Origin: CAVVDT01 sp964568825
GTDB taxonomy: Bacteria > Pseudomonadota > Alphaproteobacteria > Rhizobiales > Aestuariivirgaceae
Direction of reading: 5' to 3'
Length of the DNA stretch: 11,779 nt
Assembly: GCA_964568825.1 (NCBI GenBank)
Contig: CAZMSA010000114.1
Location: 1 to 11,779, forward strand
Below are positions 1-6,147 of the stretch, piece by piece (position 1 is the first letter of the stretch; each line of letters starts with the position of its first letter). The position numbers and the translations under genes were made by a program. The notes below the pieces were generated by a model that had not been told where the DNA came from, did not search any database, and saw only the letters and a program-made list of their open reading frames with translations.

Positions 1-200
1 CCCGCGCCCAGAACCCCAATTCGGCCAACAGCCAGTTCTTCATCTGCTTCACCGACTGCGGCTTCCTCAACCAGCAGTACACCGTGTGGGGCCAGGTGAG
101 CGAAGGCATGGAGCACGTCGATGCCCTGCAGCGTGGCGAGCCGGTAACCAATCCCGGGCGCATCAAGAAGATGCAGGTGGCCGCCGACGCCGCCGATTGA
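1..200 (+). CDS. Peptidyl-prolyl cis-trans isomerase, cyclophilin type (C-terminal part)
   Basis: This is the 3' end of a gene that begins before the window; the reading frame starts at base 3 and gives 65 residues before TGA at 198-200. Cyclophilins (EC 5.2.1.8) catalyse cis-trans isomerisation of Xaa-Pro bonds and help protein folding. The visible part has the family's core: NPNSANSQFFI, then FTDCGFLNQQYTVWGQV, whose tryptophan sits where the cyclosporin-contacting Trp lies in many cyclophilins, then GMEHVDAL and a closing NPGRIKKMQVAAD strand. It lies 51 bp upstream of queA on the same strand, and a cyclophilin-queA-tgt order is common in alphaproteobacteria from memory, so cotranscription is likely. 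Whether the protein is cytoplasmic or exported cannot be decided without its N-terminus. Confidence 0.93.
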   Translation, partial: RAQNPNSANSQFFICFTDCGFLNQQYTVWGQVSEGMEHVDALQRGEPVTNPGRIKKMQVAADAAD

Positions 201-251
201 CCGGGCGCGGCAACCGCCGGCAACATCGCCCAACGGGCGAGGACGGGAAAA

Positions 252-1340
252 GTGCGCGTCGACGACTTCGATTTCGACCTGCCGGCCGAGCTGATCGCGC
301 TCCGGCCGGTGGTGCCGCGCGACGCCGCGCGCCTGCTCGTCGTGCGCCCGGACGGCGAACCGGGCCTTGAGGATTTGCAGGTCACCGACCTGGCGCGCCT
401 GCTCAAGCCGGGCGATGCGCTGGTCTTCAACGACACCAGGGTGATCCCGGCCCGGCTGCATGGCCGGCGCGAGCGCGAGGGCGGTGAGGGCGCTTCCATC
501 GAGGCAACGCTGCACCAGCGCATCGACGCCTCGCGCTGGAAGGCCTTCGTCAAGCCGGCGAAAAGGGTGAGGGCGGGCGACCTCATACGCTTCGGGGGCA
601 AGGGCGAGGCCTGCTACTTCGCCACCCTCGATGCCACGGTCGAGAAAAAGGGTGCAGACGGCGAGGTGACGCTGGCGTTCTCGTTCACCGGCCCCTTCCT
701 CGATGAAAATATTGCCCTTTACGGCGAAATGCCGCTGCCGCCCTATATCGCCGGCCGCCGGGCGGTGGATGAGCGCGACATCGTCGACTACCAGACGGTC
801 TACGCCAAGGCCGAAGGCGCGGTGGCAGCCCCCACCGCCGGTCTTCACTTCACGCAAGACCTCATGCAAGCCTTGCAAGCGATTCCCGTGGCGATGGAAT
901 TCCTCACCCTGCATGTGGGCGCCGGCACCTTCCTGCCGGTCAAGGTCGACGACACGGCCAATCACCGTATGCACGAGGAATGGGGCGAGATCGGCCCCCA
1001 TGTGGCCGTCCGGCTGAACGCGGTGCGCGCTGCCGGCGGCAGGATCGTGGCGGTCGGCACCACCGCAGCGCGGCTTCTGGAAAGTGCCGCCGCTGAGGAC
1101 GGCACCATCCAGCCGTTCAGCGGCGCCACCAACATCTTCATCCATCCCGGCCATCGGTTTCGCGGTGTCGATCTCCTGATGACCAATTTCCACCTGCCGC
1201 GCTCGACCCTTTTCATGCTGGTATCGGCCTTCTGCGGGCTCGATTGCATGAAGCAGGCTTATGCCCATGCCATCGAAAAGGGTTACCGGTTCTATTCCTA
1301 TGGCGATGCCAGCCTGCTATTCCCCGCCCGCCATGGATGA
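252..1340 (+). CDS. queA: S-adenosylmethionine:tRNA ribosyltransferase-isomerase QueA
   Basis: QueA (EC 2.4.99.17) transfers and isomerises the ribosyl part of SAM onto the 7-aminomethyl-7-deazaguanine base of tRNA, making epoxyqueuosine in the queuosine pathway; it acts in the cytoplasm. The 362-residue protein is full length for the family and shows its signatures in order: DFDFDLPAELIA with RPVVPRDAARLLVV at the N-terminus, GDALVFNDTRVIPARL, the WKAFVKPAKRV segment, GEMPLPPYI, YAKAEGAVAAPTAGLHFT, LHVGAGTFLPVK, VGTTAARLLES, FIHPGHRFRGVDLLMTNFHLPRSTL and a closing YSYGDASLLFP. The start is GTG at 252, preceded by GAGG at 239-242; the protein opens directly at the conserved N-terminus, and no ATG fits as well. 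The gene overlaps tgt by 8 bp, so the two are probably translationally coupled. Confidence 0.97.
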   Translation: MRVDDFDFDLPAELIALRPVVPRDAARLLVVRPDGEPGLEDLQVTDLARLLKPGDALVFNDTRVIPARLHGRREREGGEGASIEATLHQRIDASRWKAFVKPAKRVRAGDLIRFGGKGEACYFATLDATVEKKGADGEVTLAFSFTGPFLDENIALYGEMPLPPYIAGRRAVDERDIVDYQTVYAKAEGAVAAPTAGLHFTQDLMQALQAIPVAMEFLTLHVGAGTFLPVKVDDTANHRMHEEWGEIGPHVAVRLNAVRAAGGRIVAVGTTAARLLESAAAEDGTIQPFSGATNIFIHPGHRFRGVDLLMTNFHLPRSTLFMLVSAFCGLDCMKQAYAHAIEKGYRFYSYGDASLLFPARHG

Positions 1341-2463
1341 TCAGAAATTTTCCTTCACGCTTGAGGGCACCGACGGCGGGGCACGACTGGGCTGTATAGA
1401 CACCCCGCGCGGAAAGATACGCACGCCCGCCTTCATGCCGGTGGGCACCGCCGGCACGGTCAAGGCGATGTATCCTGACCAGGTGGCGGCGACAGGGGCC
1501 GACATCATCCTCGGCAACACCTATCACCTCATGCTGCGCCCCGGTGCCGAACGGGTGGCGCGGCTCGGCGGCCTCCACCGCCTGATCGGCTGGGAAAAGC
1601 CCATCCTCACCGACTCAGGCGGCTTTCAGGTGATGTCGCTGGCCAAGCTCAGGAAGCTGACCCCCGACGGCGTCACCTTCCAGTCGCACCTCGACGGCTC
1701 CACCCACGAACTGACGCCGGCCCGCTCCATGCAGATCCAGCGGCTTTTGGGCTCGACCATCCACATGCAGCTCGATGAGTGCGTCCGCTATCCCCATTCG
1801 GACGAAGAGGCCGAGCGCGCCATGCGTTTGTCGCTCGACTGGGCGGAACGCTCACGCGCGGCCTTTGGTGAACAGCCCGGCCATGCCTGCTTCGGCATCG
1901 TCCAGGGCGGGGTGGTCCCCGAGTTGCGCCGCCGCTCGGCTGAAGGCCTGACGCGCATCGGCTTCGACGGCTATGGCATCGGCGGGCTGGCGGTGGGCGA
2001 GGGCCAGGCGCTGATGCTGTCGACCATCGAAGTCACGACGCCGCATCTGCCCGATGACCGGCCGCGTTACCTGATGGGGGTGGGGACGCCGGAAGACCTG
2101 GTGGAATCGGTGGCGCGCGGCATCGACATGTTCGATTGCGTCATGCCCACCCGCTCCGGCCGCCACGGCCAGGCCTTTACCCGCTTCGGCAAGCTCAACC
2201 TCGCCAAAGCCCGCTTTGCCGAGGACATGCGCCCGCTCGATCCGGTAAGCGATTGCGAGGCCCTCAGCCGCTACCCCCGCGCCTACCTGCATCACCTCGT
2301 CAAGTCGGGCGAACTGCTCGGCATGATGATCCTGTCATGGGCCAACATCGCCTATTACCAGAGCCTCATGGCCGGCATGCGCCAGGCCATTGGCGACGGC
2401 CGCTTCGAAGCCTTCAGGGCCGAGGTGAAGGCGGGCTGGGCGGCGGGCGATCCGGGATGCTGA
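1333..2463 (+). CDS. tgt: Queuine/preQ1 tRNA-guanine transglycosylase Tgt, zinc site altered
   Basis: Tgt (EC 2.4.2.29) swaps guanine-34 of GUN-anticodon tRNAs for preQ1, the step before QueA. I chose ATG 1333 (376 residues, close to the 375 of E. coli Tgt) over an upstream in-frame ATG at 1261 that lies deep inside queA. TIM-barrel motifs are intact: GTAGTVKAM, GNTYHLMLRPG, TDSGGFQVMSL with catalytic Asp94, GIVQGG, GGLAVGEG, and MFDCVMPTRSGRHGQAFT with nucleophile Asp268. The C-terminal PRAYLHHL and YYQSLMAGMRQAI segments align well with E. coli. The odd point is the structural zinc site: E. coli Cys302, Cys304, Cys307 and His333 correspond to Ser306, Cys308, Leu311 and Ala337 here, so only one ligand remains. 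Its identity as a Tgt is firm; whether it binds zinc is doubtful. The 3' end overlaps the convergent permease gene by 50 bp. Confidence 0.96.
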   Translation: MDDQKFSFTLEGTDGGARLGCIDTPRGKIRTPAFMPVGTAGTVKAMYPDQVAATGADIILGNTYHLMLRPGAERVARLGGLHRLIGWEKPILTDSGGFQVMSLAKLRKLTPDGVTFQSHLDGSTHELTPARSMQIQRLLGSTIHMQLDECVRYPHSDEEAERAMRLSLDWAERSRAAFGEQPGHACFGIVQGGVVPELRRRSAEGLTRIGFDGYGIGGLAVGEGQALMLSTIEVTTPHLPDDRPRYLMGVGTPEDLVESVARGIDMFDCVMPTRSGRHGQAFTRFGKLNLAKARFAEDMRPLDPVSDCEALSRYPRAYLHHLVKSGELLGMMILSWANIAYYQSLMAGMRQAIGDGRFEAFRAEVKAGWAAGDPGC

Positions 2464-3358
2464 CGGCGCCCACGTGACGCTCGCGCCACAGGATGAGGAG
2501 GCCGCCGCCGACGATGAAGAAGACGCCGGGGATGAGCTGATTGAACGGCGCCTCGCCGAAGAAGAACCATCCCAGCGCGAAGGTGGTGGGGATGCCGAAA
2601 TATTCGAACGGCGACAGGCTTGAGGGTTGCGCGGACCGGTAGGCGCTCACGATCAGGATGACGGCCGAGCCGCCCGCTATCCCCATGGCCAGAATCCAGC
2701 CCCAGTCGCGCAAGCTGGCGATGGGCTCAAAGCCGGTGGTCGCAAAGACCAGTATTGCCGAGCCGACAAACGAGCCGATCTGCGAATAGACGTTGATGAT
2801 CGGTGTGGGCACGTCCTGATCGATGAGACGCACCACGACGCTGGATGAGGCATAGGCAAGCGCGGCGCACAGCGGCAACAGCGCGTACCAGCTGAATACC
2901 CCGGCCCCCGGCCGCACCACCATGAGGATGCCGGCGAAGCCCACCATCACCGCCAGCCAGCGCCACCCGCCCACCTTGTGGCCGAGCACCGGCACCGATA
3001 GTGCCGTCACGAACATCGGTCCGGCAAAGGCGATGGCCGAGGCGGTCGCGAACGGCAGGTGGGTGAGGGAGAGATAGAACGTATACTGTGCAATGGTGAT
3101 GAAGCCGCCGCGTGCGAGCGCCGTCTTCCATTGCGGGAAGACGAGTGGTCGTCCCTCGGCATGCCAGCGCTTCGAGGCAACGATGAGCATGAGGCTCGGC
3201 AGGAACCCGAAGATATTGCGTAACATCGCAAGCTGCTGCGGCGGATAGCTCGCACCCAGATGCTTGATGATGGCACCCATGCAGTCAAACAGGAAAATGG
3301 CCGCCAAGAGCGTGAAGACCGCCCGGGCAAATCTTGGCATGGTGGCCGTTGGGGACAT
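2414..3358 (-). CDS. DMT superfamily (EamA-type) permease
   Basis: This is a multi-pass inner-membrane protein of 314 residues, the usual size for ten-helix drug/metabolite transporters made of two EamA repeats. The sequence alternates hydrophobic stretches with short basic loops: AVFTLLAAIFLFDCMGAIIKHL near the start, then FGFLPSLMLIV, ATASAIAFAGPMFVTALSVPVL, WLAVMVGFAGILMVVRPG (a typical end of repeat 1), LLPLCAALAYASSSVVVRL, ALGWFFFGEAPFN (a typical conserved site in repeat 2) and a final GVFFIVGGGLLILWRER. The substrate cannot be told from sequence; family members export or import amino acids, nucleosides or other small metabolites. I chose ATG 3358, which has CAGG seven bases upstream, over a longer frame from 3454 whose extra 32 residues are polar and atypical. 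A start at 3340 is also possible. It is transcribed away from the CoxG-like gene. Confidence 0.88.
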   Translation of the reverse strand: MSPTATMPRFARAVFTLLAAIFLFDCMGAIIKHLGASYPPQQLAMLRNIFGFLPSLMLIVASKRWHAEGRPLVFPQWKTALARGGFITIAQYTFYLSLTHLPFATASAIAFAGPMFVTALSVPVLGHKVGGWRWLAVMVGFAGILMVVRPGAGVFSWYALLPLCAALAYASSSVVVRLIDQDVPTPIINVYSQIGSFVGSAILVFATTGFEPIASLRDWGWILAMGIAGGSAVILIVSAYRSAQPSSLSPFEYFGIPTTFALGWFFFGEAPFNQLIPGVFFIVGGGLLILWRERHVGAVSIPDRPPPSPPSPRP

Positions 3359-3408
3359 CGAATACCTGAAGGAATTGCGTCGGAATATCCTGAAGCGCCG
3401 GGCGGCAT

Positions 3409-3438
3409 TTGTGTTTTCGGCGGCAGGAGAGGTACAAT
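3409..3438 (+). promoter_or_regulatory. Possible sigma70-type promoter for the CoxG-like operon
   Basis: TTGTGT at 3409-3414 and TACAAT at 3433-3438 are separated by 18 bp. The -10 box differs from TATAAT at one base, while the -35 box matches only three of six. The site lies in the 197-bp space between the divergent permease gene and the CoxG-like gene, about 110 bp before the latter's start. This is a pattern match only. Confidence 0.3.
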
Positions 3439-3555
3439 GGGCGTCTATCATCAATACCGGCGATGGGCCATAGAGTCAGCCGCTTGACCGGGAGTTGGGC
3501 GACATGCGATTCGTCTGCCGCCGCGGACCGATGGCTCGATGAAGGAGATGGCGAC

Positions 3556-4533
3556 ATGAAAATGAACGGGGAAGAACTCATTCCGGCATCGCGTGAGCGG
3601 GTATGGGCGGCGCTCAATGATCCCGAGGTCCTTAAAGCAGCCATTCCGGGCTGTGAGAGCATCACCAAGACCTCGCCCACCGCCTTCGAGGCGACGGTTG
3701 TGGCCAAGGTCGGGCCAGTGAAGGCAAAATTCGGTGGCGACGTCACCTTGAGCAAATTGAACCCCCCGGAGAGCTACGTGATCTCCGGCCAGGGCAAGGG
3801 CGGTGCGGCGGGCTTCGCCAAGGGCGGGGCATCGGTCAATCTCGCCGAGGCCGAAGGCGGAACGCTGCTCTCCTACACCGTCGATGCCCAGGTCGGCGGC
3901 AAGCTCGCCCAGATCGGCAGCCGCCTCATCGATTCCAGCGCCCGCAAGATGGCCGGTGACTTCTTCAAGCGCTTTGCCAAACTGGCGGCCAGCGATATGG
4001 AAATCGCCGGCGAGAAGAAGCCGGCAGCGAAGGCCAAGACCAAGGCCAAGACCAAGGCCAAGCCGGCGGCAAAGTCGAAGGCGGCAACGAAGGCCAAAGC
4101 TGCCCCGAAAGCCGAGACGGCCGCCAAGACCGCCGCCGCCACCAGGACCAAGGCACCGGCAAAGGCCGCGGCTGCCACCAAGGCCAAGGCACCGGCAAAG
4201 GCCGCCGCCGCCACCAGGACCAAGGCACCGGCAAAGGCCGCCGCCGCCACCAGGACCAAGGCACCGGCAAAGGCCGCGGCCGCCACCAAGGCCAAGGCAC
4301 CGGCAAAGACCAAGGCCGCCGCCAAGACGGCCACCGGGCCGGCTCGCAAATCGCCCCGCGTCGCCCCGTCCGCCGCCGCAGCGCAACCCGCCCCGGCCGC
4401 GCAGCCGGCAGCGGCTCCAACGCCGCCGGCACCGACGCCGGCACCAGCGCCAACGACAAGGTCGAACGGCTGGATATGGGTCGTCGCGGCAGCGGTGATC
4501 TTGCTGATTTACCTGTATTTCCATCGGGCCTGA
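3556..4533 (+). CDS. CoxG-like SRPBCC-domain protein with repeat linker and C-terminal membrane helix
   Basis: CoxG-family proteins have a START/SRPBCC hydrophobic-cavity fold and assist molybdenum hydroxylases such as aerobic CO dehydrogenase; a role in membrane attachment and quinone handling has been proposed. Start ATG 3556 follows GAAGGAG at 3541-3547, giving 325 residues. Residues 1-150 are the CoxG domain: LIPASRERVWAALNDPEV, the hallmark AAIPGCESI, AKVGPVKAKFGGDVTL, then SYTVDAQVGGKLAQIGSRLI and a last helix ending DFFKRFAKLAA. Residues 154-303 are a low-complexity Lys/Ala linker (KAKTKAK, then five 12-residue repeats) turning Pro/Ala-rich. Residues 306-322 (WIWVVAAAVILLIYLYF) form one membrane helix at the extreme C-terminus, so the globular domain is probably cytoplasmic and tethered. 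The deaminase gene starts 10 bp downstream, suggesting an operon. The domain call is firm; the partner enzyme is not visible here. Confidence 0.88.
   Translation: MKMNGEELIPASRERVWAALNDPEVLKAAIPGCESITKTSPTAFEATVVAKVGPVKAKFGGDVTLSKLNPPESYVISGQGKGGAAGFAKGGASVNLAEAEGGTLLSYTVDAQVGGKLAQIGSRLIDSSARKMAGDFFKRFAKLAASDMEIAGEKKPAAKAKTKAKTKAKPAAKSKAATKAKAAPKAETAAKTAAATRTKAPAKAAAATKAKAPAKAAAATRTKAPAKAAAATRTKAPAKAAAATKAKAPAKTKAAAKTATGPARKSPRVAPSAAAAQPAPAAQPAAAPTPPAPTPAPAPTTRSNGWIWVVAAAVILLIYLYFHRA
4030..4062 (+). repeat. 12-bp tandem repeat encoding Lys-Ala-Lys-Thr
   Basis: The unit AAGGCCAAGACC occurs twice and is followed by a 9-base partial copy, encoding KAKTKAKTKAK at the start of the linker in the CoxG-like protein. 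It is in frame, so copy-number change by slippage would alter linker length without breaking the gene. Confidence 0.85.
4129..4308 (+). repeat. 36-bp tandem repeat, five copies, inside the CoxG-like gene
   Basis: Five consecutive 36-bp units (starting at 4129, 4165, 4201, 4237 and 4273) encode variants of AAAATRTKAPAK. Units 3 and 4 are identical at the DNA level. Units 2 and 5 carry KAK in place of RTK and differ from each other by one base. Unit 1 resembles unit 3 but starts with ACC. The interleaved pattern suggests past duplication of unit blocks. All copies are in frame and build the basic middle of the linker. Confidence 0.93.
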
Positions 4534-4543
4534 ACAAGCCTCG

Positions 4544-5938
4544 ATGCGTTTGTGGATCAAGTCCCCGCTGGCCTGCCTGGATCATCCCGGCAGCGCTGGC
4601 GTCGTGGTCGAAGGCACCCGCATCGCCGAAGTCCTGGGAATGGGCGCGACACCCGCTCAAGCCGTGGACGAGGTCTTCGACGCCAGCCGCCATGTGCTGC
4701 TGCCCGGCCTCGTCAATACCCATCACCATTTCTACCAGACACTCACCCGGGCAAATCCGGCCGCCATCAACAAGCCGCTGTTTGCCTGGTTGCAGGCGCT
4801 TTATCCGCTATGGGCGCGATTGACGCCCGACGATGTCCGCATCTCCACCCGCCTGGCGCTGGTTGAACTGATGCTGTCGGGCTGCACCATGGCGAGTGAT
4901 CACCATTACCTGTTCCCCGCCCATTGTGACGAGGCCATCGACATCCAGATCTCCGAAGCGAGCGCCCTGGGCATGCGTTTTTGCGCCACCCGCGGCTCCA
5001 TGGACATTTCGCAAGCAGACGGTGGCCTGCCGCCGATGTCCGTGGTGCAGGACCGCGATACCATCCTCGCCGACAGTGAACGCCTGATCGGCCGCTTCCA
5101 CGATCGAGGCGAGGGGGCCATGGTGCAGCTTGCGCTGGCACCTTGCTCGCCATTTTCGGTGAGCCGCGAATTGTTCACCGAAACGTCGGCTCTGGCCCGT
5201 CGCCATGGCTGCCGGCTGCATACCCATCTTGCCGAGACCCACGACGAGGATGCCTACTGCGGCGAGAAATTCGGCTGCCGGCCGGTCGAATACCTCGCCG
5301 AGGTCGGCTGGCTCGGCGCCGATGCATGGTTTGCCCACGGTATCCATTTCTCCGATGCTGAAATCGCCCGGCTGGGCGCCTGCGGCGCGGCCATCAGCCA
5401 CTGTCCCACCTCCAACATGGTGCTGGGCTCGGGATGCTGCCGCACCCTCGATCTGGAGGCCTCGGGGGCCGGGGTGGGGCTGGGCGTGGATGGATCGGCC
5501 TCCAACGACTCGTCAAACATGATGGAAGCCGCGCGCCACGCACTGCTCCTCAATCGCCTGACCTACGGGGCCGACCGCGTCAGTCATCTCGATGTGCTGC
5601 GCTGGGCAACGGCCGGCTCGGCGCGCTGCCTGGGCCGTCACGACGTCGGCCGCATCGAAGCCGGCATGATGGCCGATCTGGCGCTCTACCGGCTGGACGA
5701 GATGCGCTTCTCCGGCGCCGGCGATCCGCTTGCCGCGCTGGTGCTGTGCGGTGCCCAACGCGCCGACCGGGTGATGATCAACGGCGACTGGCGGGTTATC
5801 GATGCCGCACCGGTCGGCATCGATGTCGGTCGTCTCATCGCCGAGCACTCAGCCGCGGCGGTCAAGTTCATGTGGGGGCTTTGGGCCCGAATGCGCTGCC
5901 GATCCGCATTGCCGCTGGCTCGCCGGCGGTTGCCATAG
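4544..5938 (+). CDS. Amidohydrolase, probable 8-oxoguanine deaminase
   Basis: This 464-residue cytoplasmic metalloenzyme belongs to the amidohydrolase superfamily, in the group containing guanine deaminase, hydroxyatrazine hydrolases and the 8-oxoguanine deaminase PA0142 (EC 3.5.4.32), which turns 8-oxoguanine into urate. Metal-site features are all present: His60 and His62 in GLVNTHHHFYQT, His228 and Glu231 in LHTHLAET, His265/His268 in FAHGIHF and Asp316 in GVDGSASND. ISHCPTSNMVLGSG and the closing GRIEAGMMADLALY are also typical. ATG 4544 opens directly onto the conserved MRLWIKSPLA strand; I see no clear ribosome site, and translation may couple to the CoxG-like gene that ends 10 bp before. 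The last 20 or so residues are Arg-rich and look like an extra tail. The exact substrate is inferred from overall resemblance; another purine or triazine substrate is possible. Confidence 0.83.
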   Translation: MRLWIKSPLACLDHPGSAGVVVEGTRIAEVLGMGATPAQAVDEVFDASRHVLLPGLVNTHHHFYQTLTRANPAAINKPLFAWLQALYPLWARLTPDDVRISTRLALVELMLSGCTMASDHHYLFPAHCDEAIDIQISEASALGMRFCATRGSMDISQADGGLPPMSVVQDRDTILADSERLIGRFHDRGEGAMVQLALAPCSPFSVSRELFTETSALARRHGCRLHTHLAETHDEDAYCGEKFGCRPVEYLAEVGWLGADAWFAHGIHFSDAEIARLGACGAAISHCPTSNMVLGSGCCRTLDLEASGAGVGLGVDGSASNDSSNMMEAARHALLLNRLTYGADRVSHLDVLRWATAGSARCLGRHDVGRIEAGMMADLALYRLDEMRFSGAGDPLAALVLCGAQRADRVMINGDWRVIDAAPVGIDVGRLIAEHSAAAVKFMWGLWARMRCRSALPLARRRLP

Positions 5939-6010
5939 CGCCAAAGATCCACTCTAATACATTGAAATTTAATATTTTACCTGTGGCGGAGCGGATTTAT
6001 TCAGCGATGT

Positions 6011-6047
6011 TTGATCGGTGATCTGATTGACGTAGTATGATCTGATT
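6011..6047 (+). promoter_or_regulatory. Probable promoter/operator before the type I secretion genes
   Basis: The stretch from about 5950 to 6060 is noticeably AT-richer than its surroundings. Within it TTGATC (6011-6016) and TATGAT (6036-6041) could be -35 and -10 boxes, though their 19-bp spacing is long. TGATCTGATT occurs twice as a direct repeat, at 6019-6028 and 6038-6047, 19 bp apart, overlapping the putative -10 box. That arrangement would suit a regulator binding two sites on nearly the same face of the helix. No regulator is encoded nearby. Confidence 0.4.
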
Positions 6048-6147
6048 AAGGCTCTTGTGATAGGCAACGGGCTGTCAGATGTGCTTTGTCGGGACGGCTA
6101 GCCGCTCTCGACCTGATGGCATTGGTGAATGGGCTAAGGTCGAATTC

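Noticed and set aside
86..370. 94-codon frame spanning the cyclophilin end and queA start
   Set aside because: It is an Arg/Ala/Gly-rich out-of-frame reading across two clear genes.
1261..1332. Longer N-terminus for Tgt beginning at ATG 1261
   Set aside because: It lies wholly inside queA, and the residues it adds do not resemble Tgt; ATG 1333 gives the family length.
4030..4308. Regularly spaced repeats considered as a CRISPR array
   Set aside because: The repeats are directly adjacent with no unique spacers and are in frame with a protein gene.
3451..4560. Long minus-strand frames opposite the CoxG-like gene, one of them strongly hydrophobic Ala/Val-rich over the repeats
   Set aside because: They mirror the Lys/Ala/Pro repeat DNA read backwards; the composition comes from the repeat and no ribosome site or family motif supports them.
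5909..5933. GC-rich hairpin at the end of the deaminase gene considered as a terminator
   Set aside because: It is a short stem with a G-T pair inside the coding sequence and no T-run follows; chance is likely in DNA this GC-rich.
6079..6147. Longer N-terminus for the ABC exporter beginning at ATG 6079
   Set aside because: The 23 extra residues are unlike PrtD N-termini, and ATG 6148 has a better ribosome site. It is not fully excluded.
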